Source of the DNA: Breviolum minutum Mf 1.05b.01
Taxonomy: Eukaryota > Sar > Dinophyceae > Suessiales > Symbiodiniaceae
Reading direction: 5' to 3'
Assembly: GCA_000507305.1 (NCBI GenBank)
Contig: DF239157.1
Coordinates: 186,001-250,000 of the forward strand
Length of the DNA: 64,000 bases
Position numbers and translations under genes: made by a program. This document shows positions 12,318-26,100 of the stretch, piece by piece. The notes under the pieces were generated by a model. That model saw only the letters and a list, made by a program, of their open reading frames with translations, was not told the origin of the DNA and ran no database searches. How positions within the stretch are numbered: the first letter of the stretch is position 1; the number at the start of each line of letters is the position of its first letter.

Positions 12318-15300
12318 CCACCAAGCATCATCACTAACCAGCTGAATCACCATCACTTCCGCCAGGTCAATGTGGACCACCTGCGTCGCCCCCGATCTGC
12401 GGGCTCTGCAACGGGTGGATCCGCCACGGGAGCTGCCGCGGTACCTGCAGCGGGACCGGGACCAGTGGATCCAGGTCAGATGGGCCACCTGGGATGGTCC
12501 TAAAAGAACCTCTGAATAAACGGATCAAAGAACTGGGCTGTTTAGGGATAAGGGATGAAATTCTAGCCATGGGGACTACAATAATAGACCAGTATAATGG
12601 AAAGTATAGGAGGGTTGAATTTTCATGGCTCATGTGAGTTTAATACATGTCAGTTATGTATGTAAATATAAAGTTTTTTTACAACACAAACTGAAGCAGA
12701 AGAAATCCGCAATTTTGGACCTATACCCAACTCATGATCGATTTGGATGTTGGATTTGGAGAAGCTTGTAGCCTATGAATGAGTTCTTTTTTAACATTGT
12801 TACAAGGGTATCAATAATCCAAGACGTATATGGGTATATGGCTGCAGCTCAAAATTCTGAACTGTCAGTTTCTGATGTTGTTTGATGTGAACTGGGCGAT
12901 TTTGTGGTGAGTCTTTGGAGTTTCCCGAAATGAATTCATTTTGTTTGGACTGTGAAAGGTTCGGAAACGACTTTTAAGTGTATTATTTTGAAATGTTTTC
13001 TGTGAAAGAACAATGCAAACTACAAACACAACTTGACAATTGACAATCCCAAAATTTTGTCAGAGGCGAGCTGCTATTTTCAGGGACTTTCAATGAATTT
13101 GTCAGTAACTCTAAGAATCCTCACCCCTCAAAAATGGCTATTTTGAGGGTTGAAAACCCTTCCATTGGAGGGTCCTTGCGGATTCCTAAGGTAAATTTTT
13201 AATTCAGTATAACCCAACACAAGCAATTGGAGGATCACCTCCCAATTAGTAAATAGTCAGTTTGTAACCCCCATTTATAAGCCACCCATGAAAAGGCAAG
13301 TTGGAAGGGGGCCCACAACCCATTAGGTGACTTCTTATCTCTGGTTATTAACTCGGTGGTGGTTTCAAATAATTTTTATGTTCATCCCTATTTGTGGAAG
13401 ATTCCCATTTTGACGATCATATTTTTCAAAGGGGTTGGTTCAACCACTACCTAGTTAACCACTGAATCATCCAGTGGGATGATCCTTCCAAGCACCAGGG
13501 CCTTCCCTCATCCTGACGAAGCCAGGCTTCGAAGAGATTGATGCTTCCGTTTTGGAAGCCTTGCCACCAGAGATTCGAGCTGAGGTGGTCCGGGGTTTCG
13601 GGGTTTTCTGTTTGTTGGGTGCCTTTTAAGGGAGTTTTGTTGCCTGATGGTGGTGGTTGAGGAGGTAAAAAAAGGTTGATGTTGATGTTATAAGATTTAT
13701 AAGTTGTAAGCTTGTATAGATTGTGTCATATATGTTTATCATATATTATATACATATATAGTATATATATATTTATATATTTTTTTTTCTACAGTGGTTC
13801 TTTGTGAATCCACTTTCAAGGGGGACTTCTTAACTACTTAGGTGCCATGAAGCACCGAGCATGTTGCAAACAAACTTCCTTTTCATATCCATGTTCCATT
13901 GAACAAGGTGGGACCAAAAAACAGTTACTGTATACGTAGAGCCCATAACGGGTAAGATAGCCCCAGTTACCCGTTTATTTCCAACCATTTAAAGGGGCCC
14001 CATTGTCACTCAATTTTATAACGGTCGGTCACACAGCCCACCTTGAAGCATTTTGTGTGAGCCTGAAGTATGTCAATTGCCGGGACCTTAAATCTTAACG
14101 CCTGTTTCCCAGAAGAGAACATATCTTGACCACTTCTGTCCAGGGAAAACTTACAGATTAGCAGCTGAGAAATCATGTATGTTTGATTCCAGCCAATGAT
14201 TGGGTTTTGATCCAACAAAATTATAGTTGGATATTTACTGGTTGGTGGTTTCAAACATTTTATTTTCATCCCTATTTGGGGAAGATTCCCATTTTGACTA
14301 ATATTTTTCAGATGGGTTGAAACCACCAACCAGAAGATGTACCTTTGTAGCTATTTTCCTTGGAACTTGATGTGGAAACATTGCCAGTTTTTTGTGTGGA
14401 CCGATGGAGCTGTTGGGATGACAAACGCTGTAGGCAGTTTCGGCAGTTTCCCAAAAAGAAAATGGGGGGGTACCCAGACCAGAAAGCGCTTGTTGGTTGA
14501 AGATCAGCTTCAAGATTGTAACAAAGATCTGGAATGTATGTATAATATTTATATCTTATATTTATATACACACATTTTGATCAATACATAGCAATACCTC
14601 ACAGACAGTGTTGCTTTAAAGGCATTTTGACAAATACATTTCACTCAATTCCTTCATGTTGCGAAGGTAATGGCAGAAGAGCAACGCCGTCGAGAGCAAG
14701 CGGCCGGGTGACCCTGGTTTTCTCTCAACTCTCCACCAGCATTCCAGCTCCAAAGTAGGTAACGCAACCCCCTCACCAGAAATAAGTTGCTAGGCAAATT
14801 TCATTGTGAACATGCCGGTTGATCACCCCATAATGGTGGTTCAACAAGGGAATCCTCAAAATGCCCTTTAATTATCTTTAATTCAGGTTTAGGAGTTTTC
14901 GTCTACTTCGCCTGGTTAGCCACTCTACTGGGCTGGGGGCCAATGGACAAAACATGTACGAAAACCATTGATGGGTTCGCAATCCTGTACCACATGACAT
15001 GGTGAATATCTCATCTTTTTCACGGTTTTACAGCCCTGAAATGTTTAAACAAATAGATATCAGATATACCAACAAAAATGCCATGGTTTTGGAGGTATTT
15101 TTCTCCAATCCATCGGCGCCGAAAAACTTGGTTGTTTGATACCACTCAATACGTACATCAAATCACCACAAGCTTACCATCATTTTGGGGTACCCCCCCC
15201 CCCCCCGAAATTTAACAGCTCGCCCCTGAAAAATGGTGGTTGGAATACTATATTTTCCTATTGGGTTTTGGTAGCTTTTCATGGGCGAATTGTAAAACTA

Positions 15301-18300
15301 TCCAGTAACTAGGTGGTGGCAACTCAAATATTCTTTATTTTCACCCCGGAAATTGGGGAAGATTCCCATTTTGACGATCATATTTTTCAGATGGGTTGAA
15401 ACCACCAACCAGAGTAAGCATGTTGTATTATTTCAACTCCTGACCTCGAAGTTTTCTCATCTACCAGTTTCTACAGGAACGGCAAGCAGCACAAGCGGCA
15501 GCCGCAGCACAGGCGCGTTTTTGAAGGGGGTATGTTGTGGATCTGTCCTCCCCCCCACCCAGGATGGCAGAAGGTGGTGGTTTCAAGTAGACATGTTTAT
15601 TTTCACCCGAAAAATCCAGGAGAAAATGATCTAATTTGACTTGCGCATATGTTTCAAATGGGTTGGTTCAACCGGGATCCCAACCTAACCCTGGACCCAC
15701 GATTGCATCCTGCCTGACTAGGCAGGTAGATCCATTGCAAAGTGCATGGATTTGCATGGTTTTTGTCAGTTTCCACGATCCATGGTTGCCTGGCATATTT
15801 ACCCACATGAAAAGGTTGATTTCTATGGTTTTCATGTATAGGTATAAATATATCAGTCCCATGGATCCGTAATGGGGTTTAGAGTAGGCCACATTTTTTC
15901 GAACCGAAAAACAACAGGGATTATATAAATAGGACCAATTTTTGTGGGGTGATGAAAAAATGCTAACGTGTATGAATTTGCCCTCATAATGTCGTGCTGC
16001 TTGTTTGGGTTGGGTTTATATTTGTTTATGGTTCAGAAATCCGGCGAGAAAAACCCACCGTTCGGATGTCTCATGTCCATGGTAAAATAGTGGGATATTG
16101 ACCATATCAACTGGTTGGCCGGATTTCCTCCATCAGTATATTGACCCCTTGAAGCATCGAATCTTTGGGCAGATGTTTTTCCCTCTCCCACCATCGATCT
16201 GAGGTTGTCAAAATGATCATAAAGGATGTTGCGAAAAGGGAGCACAGATAGGGATTGAAGATTCCAAACAAGCTTCCAAATTTCCAAGTTGTTTTTTTTT
16301 TCCGCTAGATGTTGCTACAATCCTCACTGTGGTCGCTATAGTAGTTACGAGTTTCTGTGGTGTGGATTATTGTTGTAAAAACTTCAACTCCAAGGGTTGG
16401 ATGTTTCTTTCTCTCCAGATTTCGGGGGAAGATTTCGTGAGAATGGCGGCGGTGAGAAAGTGTGTGAGTTGAGTGTTCGTTTTCTAAATAGATCTAAACC
16501 AAAGAGTGTTATTTGTTATCACCCCTATATTAGCCTACAACCCCAGGAATACTGTACCCATTGATGATGTCATGTTATAAAGGTTATATACCTACAAAAC
16601 CCCTATTTCACCCCATTTATTTATATATGAATTTTTGGGATTCCCAACGGCGCCCCATTTGACGTTCTGCTTCAAAGGCGCCTGCTGGACCAGATGCAAC
16701 AGCTGGAGCTGGGGCTGGTGCAGCCAGTGAATTGCCTTAGCGATTTCCGGGGGGGGGGGAGATTTGGTTGAAAGGCACAGGTGCCAGGCGACGCAGAGAT
16801 TAATTTTATTTGGTACCTTTCTTAGTAGGGTGAAATACTTAAACCCAGTTATGTACGATTCATAACCCTATAGATAATATAGATGGGAATATGCAATCCT
16901 ATTTCAGAATTAAGGCCATTTTAACCCAGTGAATTTTGTGTAATTCATCATTCATAAGGCCATTTATATATATATATATAGTAGGGGGGGAAATCTATAT
17001 AGCAACCCCTTGAAATTAACTGGGTTTTTTGGATAACACCATTTTTTATAAATAAGCCATAGTACCGTTTAAAACCCAATTGAATTGATGACCAATTGAA
17101 TTCCAGCAGTCACCAACTTATGACCTAAACCCATTCATAAGGCCATGTATAAATCAATTTGCAACTAGTAATGATGATCTTTAAACTCCCTGAAACAAAC
17201 AAATCGTACCTGAAAATTAAATAGGCAAGGTCCAAAAGGAAATAATCATATTCCAACCTAATATAATTTTGGGTGTGATTTGTTAGCTTCAGGGAGGGTA
17301 ATTCTATAGATAGATCTGGGCAAATTAGAGCAAGCTCAACCAAGGTCACCCCAAAGGTTACTAAGTAAGGGAATCCATCTGAAATCCCCTTGATTTAGGT
17401 TCAGGAATTATAGTAATTTGCCCAGATATATACCATCTACTAGCTGTGAATGGTTCTTCAACGTTGTTGCAAAGATAAAAGCCAATGGCAAGAGACTTAG
17501 ACATAGGAAAACACGGGAAGCACATTCTTTGAGTATTGAGTATTTTCTTTTTTTGGTATAGTCATTTTTTTTCCATGGAAATCTAAGGATACGCCCGAAT
17601 AGACCCCAATAGGGGATTTTTTTCAGGGGCCATAAGTGATTGATACTCACTTAATAGGGCCTCAACAAAACCAACAATGCCCCTTAACCCGTAGGATCCA
17701 TGTATGGTATATTTACCTACATGTCGCATAGAAATCAACGGGTAAATATACCAGTCCTATGGATCCTATGGGTAATAGCATTCAACTGGGAAATCTCCTG
17801 AAATCCCAGGTGGAGATATGGACAACGCCTCTTTCATTGCTTCGTCACTTGGTATTTTTTTGAAGCTTCGGTTGAAGCGCGAAAGGAAAGGGAATGGTTC
17901 AATGGTTGGAGGGCTATAAAACACTCACCCTTTTTGGTGGTTTGATGTGGCAAAAATGGGCAAATTCGTCATCCCCAGTGCTCCAGTCATACCCTGTGAG
18001 GTTCGGTGTTTAGGCACCCGTTGAACCCACAACCCAAAACCACGACTGCAGGAGGGAGCAGTGAGCATATGGGAAGGCTTACTAGTGGTTTTCACACTTG
18101 CTTAATTTGTTTTATGATCATTTGATGGGAAGCAAAAGGATTATGATCGGATGATATTCATGACTCCGCCACCCTCTTACTATGCGCGTTTTTTTTTCGT
18201 TCTGGGTGGGTGAACATGATTTTCTTGAATTACAAAATGTGTGTTTAGTTTACATTTGCTAGTTGAATCTTGATTTTTGTTTGCAGGGTGGTTGGTGACG

Positions 18301-20067
18301 ACTTTCATTTGTTTTGCTGTGTGGGATGTTGTGTGGGTGCCTGCACGATTTGATTGGACACAAGTGTTTGTGGTTCTTGCAGTGTGGACATGACGGATAT
18401 GCTCATTGAGACGTGTTGGTTTCCATGTGTTGAAAAAACCGGCACGGTATGGATACCCTGACTGACATAATTTGACATATATAATTTGGCTTTTGAGTGA
18501 ACATGAGTTTTCACATGATTTCCTGGCTTTTCCTGCACCTGGACCAGGACGAAGGGCCGAAGGGTGTGTTTCAACAAAGATCATTAGTAACATTCCCTAG
18601 CTAGATGGTGGTTTCAAAGATTTTTTCTTTTCATCCCTAGTTGGGGAAGATTCCCATTTTGGCTAATATTTTTCAAAGGGGTTGAAACCACCAACCAGCT
18701 AGGGATCCAATCACCGAAACTGAGAATGGTTTCATGGAACCTACTGTCAATACTATGCCCTATGCGTGTCGTTTCGGTGATGATTGGACACCCGGGACCT
18801 CATCATTTGAGAATATGACGATGATTGATGCCTAGGGACAAAACCCTCCCTGAATCTGAACTAGCCCCCCCAAAAATGGATGGGTTGGAAGATGATTCAT
18901 TTCTTTCTGGGGATTTTTAGGCCTAGTTTCAGAGGCAACGGCAATGTTAGTTTCAGGGAGTGTATTGTAAGACATACCCTAAGTGGATCACCAAGTAATA
19001 CCTGTCCGTTTTTTGTGGTTCTTGGGTTCAACGTGCTACTGCTGATGGTTCCTAATTCTGACTACCGGAGAAATATAAAACTTGACTACCCAATAGTAGG
19101 ATATTAATCCCATCCGATGGATGTGACTGTCATGTCCCAAATAATTTACCAGAAAAAAATATTGTAAAACCATCAAGTATCCTTAACGACTTATGAAATA
19201 AAAGTTCTTATAATCCTGCACAACTGGGAAGAAAAAAAATCCCCTATATAAAACCCAACCAACCAAGGTTTTGCTATCATAACATTCACAAAACCAACCA
19301 ACCAACCAACCAACCAACCAACCAACCAACCAACCAACCAACCAACCAAGGTAGCTGTGTATCCCCCCCCCCCTTCACAAAAAAACAGCCATAAAAATCC
19401 TCAAAAATCACTTCCGGAGCCGATCACACATCCCTCGTCACGGATTGCCGAGGTTGGATCCCATGCTTCGTGAAGAGGTTCTCATGACGGCTCCTGAGGC
19501 AAGGTTGGGGGGTTGGAACTTCGGACGATGGAAAGGGTGAAACAGTCCTTATTGGAATATTTTTTATGGCTGGCTTTCAAACCCCAAAAAGACACAACTA
19601 AGTTATACTAAATTCATAAAAGGAACATCAGATCAATTTGAACCAAACCTACATGTTTGGCGTTCCAACATGTTATTTTTTTTGCAGGGTGTAATCATAT
19701 AAAGATCATATGTATGCATACGTATATATATACATATATGTATATAATTCCATACCCAGATACTACATGTAGGAAATGTTTGACCACATTTCCCTTTGAA
19801 TGTGGCCATTTTTCACCTAATGTAGGTAGATAGTCCACGCATGGAACAATATGGATCTAACCAAGCAATCTATAGAATACTGAAAATGTGGAACAGGTTT
19901 TGTATTTATTATTTTTTGGACTGGGGCTTTGGATTGCTTTTGAAGTATACTCGATCCTGTACCCCAACACTGTCCAAAGAAGACAAGCAAAAATAAACAA
20001 TCTTTGGACTCCACACAAATCTTCCACCATGAGTGGACCATGAATGTTATACTGTCAAGGACCATTG

Positions 20068-20101
<34 letters not shown>

Positions 20102-23100
20102 CATGATGATGATTTACTAGGGGGGAACCTGTTATTGAAAGGTTTACCAAAGAGATCCCATTTTGTTCAACACGACCATGAATCATGGAGGTTGGTAGTT
20201 TACGCGGGCCGGAAACACTCCTGAAGTTTGACACGGCCGGGCCTTAAACAAATAGATCTTTCCAAAAGACAACTGTCATCTTCCAAGCATCATTTTTTTA
20301 CAGGGGATGTGTTCAACTTCGGGGGTAGTTTCTTAACTCTTACTACTTCCCCCGATTCAGTATGATGGGTTTGATACACTCCAAGGTGGATTTGACCGTG
20401 GATCATTAGGGGGGCCATTCCCAATGCCTTACGCCCCGGTTCCAAGACCTTTATCAGGGTCTTATCAAGGGATCGTGAAGGTGAAAAATCCATGAAGATG
20501 GCCTGATTTGGGTGTTTCCAACAATAGGGGTACTCCAAAATGGATGGCATAATAATGGAAAACCCTATTAAAAATGGATGAGATGAGGGTACTACTATTT
20601 TAGGAAACACCCATTTCTTGGGAAGGGCTTGGCATCGCGCGGGCGGGTCCCTTCAAGAGAGTTCCAAAATCACATCAGCAATTCCTACAGCTATCAAAAG
20701 TTACCGGCAACATTTTAGGTAACAAACCTCTTGATTTTATTTGGACCATCCAATTCAAAAGTACTATAAAGGTGGTGAAATCTCATTTTTTGGTAAGTAG
20801 AATAGTCACCCCCCTCAATTTTTGTTTGGGGTAAGCAGATGGTTTTTTTCAAGACTCAAGTTTTTTCCGAGGATTGCCATAGGTTGTCACATCTGGTTTT
20901 CGTAGGGCCTTGAGGTTCCACCGATTTTCGGGAATTTTTCGGATCGGGACCGAAAGGAAGTGCTTCAAACTTTACCAGCTGAGTTGGTGGCTGAGGTTGG
21001 GGGGGATTTTCGGGAAGTCCCATGGTGGTTTCCGGGGAAGTTACTACACCTGGATTCGGTGGATTTATATACCTACATGACTACATGATTAGATGAGCCA
21101 CGAAAAAAAAAAACGGTTGGTTGGGTTATATAGGGGATTATACTACCCAGTTATATAGGGATTATAATAAGCCATTATAAGGATCCCTATAAACCAACCA
21201 GTAGAATGGAAAATAAACGTTTTTTCTTCGTGGCTCAGATAAACTTATATAGCTAGGACTCCTTGCAGGCTTGGATAAACTAAGACTCATTTTTGCGTGG
21301 AAAGAGGGCAAGAGAATGGCTTGAACTACCAGGTAGTTCGGGCACCTTTTCACCCGTTTTTTTTGTAGGGCCCCCCCCCATCACTGGATCCTTCTTTTGA
21401 TTTTCGGGGTGACAGAACCTCAGTTCAACAAACCAATTTCTTGATTTCCGGCCATGGAAAAAGGGGAGTTTTGTAGGGCCCCCATTTATAACAAGTTAAC
21501 AGTTGGGAAGAAAAAAAACACCGTTTTGGGCGGTGTTTTTTGGAGGTTGGGGCCCTTATGGTTTTTTGGTCCTTAAAAAATCCGGAGGATGAATTCTCAT
21601 TGGTTAAAAGAACCCCAACATACCCCTGGAGCATAACAGGCCTCCCCAAACCCCCAAATTCAAGGGATTGTTTTCATAAACCGTCGTTTTTTGTTGGGTC
21701 TGGGTGTTCCAGGGGTATGTTGGAAAGTTCTTTGACCGGTGTTTTGTGACGGATCTGATCATGACAAAAAATTGAGGAATGGCAACCTGAACTGAGGTTA
21801 GAAATATGATGAGATGAATTTCACCCTACCTACAAAATATAGAAGAAGAGTGGTGCTAATCCAAATTTGGAAATTCAATGTTGAGATTCATGAATTATAA
21901 TATAAAAAGTTCATTTTGAAAAAGAATCACTTCGAGTGACGTTCACCAACCACAACAACAACACCTTGTAAACACACACGCATTGCCGTAAAGCCATTTT
22001 GCTTTCAAGCAATTTGGTCACTCATGTTTTCATTGCCTTGGGGGCCAGTCCGCCTTGAGAAGAACACATGTACGGAATGGATTCTCAAAAAAAATATCAA
22101 CAATAGTGGCATCTTCAATTTGCACTTGTTTTGCTCAACTTTTGCACTATTTTTGTTAGGGAAAAAATTACCAAACATCTTCCCACTTTGAACATACTAC
22201 CTTTGTTGGCCACTTGTTTGTTGGGTGTTTTCCTCTTTGTCGGTGACCGCCTTACGCGACCGGACAAGCCCGTTGCGACCGTTGGTTCACTTAAGCATGG
22301 CGCCCGCAATGAAGTGGATGGCCAAGAAGACTACAGAGAGTACCTTTTTTCAAAAAGATCAGAGTTGATGGAGAGGTTGAATGGTGGTTAGTTGGTGGTT
22401 TCAAATATTATTTTTTTGTACCTCTATTCGGGGAAGATTCCCAATTTGACGAATATTTTTTTCAACTGGGTTGAAACCACCAACCAGTTGAATGATGGGA
22501 GGATTATGGAGGATTATTGATTATTGATGTGTTTTTAGTTTGTTTGCTGTTGCTGCTGTAACGCCAAAATCAACCCTGGGGTTTGGTGGTATCCAGCTAT
22601 ATGCAAAAGACGTAAAGACAAACTAAATGAAGACATGGATTCTTGATGAACATGGCTTTAGGATTTGATACTATGATACTAGGTGGTGCTTTCAAGTATG
22701 TTTTATTTTCAACCCTACTTATTTAGGAAACTGATCCAATTTGGCTAATGTTTTTCAGATGGGTTGAAACCACATACCCTACCCTTCAACTGCTCCTTCT
22801 TGCACCTTTGCGTTTTTTTAGACGTTTTCTTTTTTTTGTGGGGAGAGGGGGGCTTGAGTATACACCCGTCTCTTGACTCCATGAAAAAAAGCACAAAGGC
22901 AGAACTACCTAACACCAGAAATAGCTGATGTTAGTTACATAGTTCTTTGTCATTTTCATCAACATCATCCGTATGCTCCAGGTATGGAACAGTTACCTAC
23001 ATGAATGTTCATAGATTTAAGCCATTCATGGTGCGGCACATATTTCTTACATGGGCTCCATGTTGTTTTCGGGTGGATTCGGATGGGACTCCTGGGATCG

Positions 23101-26100
23101 GAAGCTTTGTTGATCGCAAGGAGTCTGTTTCATAGGTTTAATAGTACCTGCAATTTGTGTAACCTTTATCCACCATGTATGGTATCTGCAGTATGATACA
23201 ATATGTAATGTAATTTTATACATACCCACATCTTTATTGTTTTTTATATATCCATAATATGATGGCGGTAGCTTCATGACCATGACCATGGGATGACATG
23301 GGTTACACCTTTCAAAGGACATTGTCTGGGATAGGTAACTGTCTCCCATGCTTTGTTTTGACGAATTTGTACATAACTTGGAGGATGGTACAAGGTGGGC
23401 CGGTGGGCCCCAAAAAGCGGTTATAAGTAGGGACCCATAACTCCACTTGTAGTGGTTATCCGGATGGTGGTTTCAAATATGTTTTATTTTCACCCCGAAA
23501 ATTGAGGAAGATTCCCATTTTCACTCTGTTTCAGATGGGTTGGTTCAACCACCAACTAGTTATACGTAAATCACCCCAGTGAAACCCATTTTATTTTTTT
23601 TCCGGCAGTTTATAGGTACCCCCATGTCCCTCCATTTTTTCAAAGATTGCCCTACCTGGGATGGCTTTTTCGGCTGAGGTGAAGAGAAACCTGCCAAGGG
23701 AAAGGGTGCTGGAAGCAAGGGACAAAAGAAAGAGACCAAAGGTGAGAGTAGCAAAGGCGTGGGACCCACGGATGTTTCTTGTTTCCCATAGGATCCATGT
23801 ATCTGGTCAAATTAGAGCGACCGAAAACACGACCGAATTTCCCCCAAATGGTGGTGAAAAGTAAGGGGAATGGGACCCCCTATTTCAGGGAAATCTGGGT
23901 TGGTGAAATATTATAATTTGACCAGATGTATGGTATATTGACCTACATTTACCATAGTTTATCATTAAAAGCAACCAAACGTAGGTAAATATAGCTAAGA
24001 GACCCCAATCCCGCGTACCTTCTTGTAGAGGAATATGCTCACGAGGACAAGTTTCAAAACTAAATAGAACTATGTAAATATACTTACTGTAATTATATAC
24101 TAATTCTACTTGGTGGCTTCACCTATTTATACTTCGTGGCTCATGGTAGTTAGTAACTAAAGTTTGGTTATAACCAAAACTAATCTCATTACACTTACTA
24201 ACTAGTTAACAACTACCGTGATCCACCAAATATCTATACATGTTACCTCTATTCATGGACTTTGTCTAAAATTCATTACACTGTCATGTCAACTCACCTT
24301 TTGCCAGCCCTCTTTTCCTGCATCAGTCCCCATACCACCTGAGAAACAGAAAACACAATGGAATTTGTGGTTATGTAGCACCTATACTTGACCAAAAAGG
24401 GGTACGTACCAGAGGGGTCTCTTACCTAAATATACCATACATGGATCCTATGGGTTTATTTGTTTGCCGTAAAGAAGACACCGTGAAACAAAGATGTTGA
24501 AGCCCAAAAAAGGAAATTGATGTTTTTCCTTTTCGGTGTTTTTTTCACAGTTGTTTCTTCAACAAAAAATTGGTGATTAGGAAGTCACAAGACAACACAA
24601 ATCAACCTTGTTTTTTGTTTCAATGGTTTTTGGGTGCTGTGCTGTGTTTTGTCCATGTACATCTATCTATAATATATAGTTATATACATTTATACATTAT
24701 ACATTTATACCCTAGACTCTAGACATCCAAACACCTGCCTTTGGTAAGGTATTTTGTTTACCCGTAAAAAAAATACCTTTTCACACCTTCTTCAGAAGGT
24801 ATGACTGGATGTCTCGGTGAATCCACCAATGGCAGTGCCGGGATGGGACCCTTGGGGACCGGGGGGCGCCCTCAGCTGTTTTACACCCCCCCATGTTAAA
24901 GAGCCCTTTAAAAGGGTATCAGGGTGGTGAAACTTCAATGATTTTTAGAATTGAGCATATGTTTCAAAGGGGTTGATGAAAAACCACCAACTAGGTTATA
25001 TAACCTACTGTGATATGTTGGTGTATATGGGGTTCATGATTTGAAGGGTTTTCCCAGCATTTTCCCCATGAATGTCTTTCTTTAGATGCTTCAGGTCACA
25101 TCCCGGTATCGATGGAGAGATCATTTTTTCTTTGAGCCGAAGTTAGCTGTACTTCTTCCGATTAAATCACAAAAAAACAAAAAAGCATATCTACTATCTA
25201 GGTGCAACAGAAAGAAAGGTACTCTTTAGCAAACTGACATCCCTTTAAACAAATGGGTGATGTTGATTATTGGGGATAAGTGAATCTTCGGCAGTGTATA
25301 CGGATTTGCGGAACCAAAAGTAGCAGCATACCATTCATTCCATCAATTCTTATAATTTTGAAAGGAAGAAAGCAGTTGCTTCGAATGTTTCCCAAAGTGT
25401 TACCTCTAGTATGTACCTCTTCTCTTGCCCAAGACAAGGCGATTCTTTAATATACTTCGTCTGACTGCGACTTACAAAGGGAGGTCACTGCTCTTCATCC
25501 ATGGCTTATTTTTCAACCACGAAGTCCATTTGGACCAAACGGCGCAAAGGCCATTCATAGGATCGAGAATCCTAACCCATGGATCATCCTAAAACCCCAT
25601 TCTTCGTTTGGTCAACTGGACTTCCAGTGATATACAATCATATATATATACATACATGTATTTATATATTATTTATACTATATATATATGTATTTATATA
25701 TTAGATATATATATATGATATCTGATATATATACTGATATACTGCATATTTATATTTTCCCCCTTTGTCAAAAGTAGATGACACAATTCCCCCCATGATT
25801 CTTGGTTTCTTAGTTGGCTCCTAAAATGCACGAAGTTTGCCGCCCGCAAACTTGCTGCCTTAGCTCGGGGATCCGTCAACAGGTTCCGATCGTGGCAAAG
25901 AGAAAGGATCACAATCTTGGTGACTTGTGGAGGGGAAACAAAAACTGGGTGGAGCCTTTGGTTAGCCTCAAATCTTGGAACCAAAATGTTATTCCCAATG
26001 AACATCTAGGTGGTGGTTTCATTTTTTTTGTTTTCACCCCGAAAATTGGGGAAGATTCCCATTTTGATTCATATTTTTGGGGATGGGTTGGTTCAACCAC

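Larger units (their letters stand above)
23785..24454. mobile_element. Family C element carrying two internal insertions
   Basis: Outer ends CCCATAGGATCCATG and CATGGATCCTATGGG are about 670 bp apart instead of about 100. Removing 23802-23926 and 23994-24426, each with one copy of its flanking duplication, restores a normal family C hairpin. Confidence 0.75.

Noticed and set aside
18180..18593. 137-codon - frame with an HIRHVH stretch, zinc-finger-like at first sight
   Set aside because: There is no Cys pair at finger spacing, no second finger, and no splice or codon-use support.
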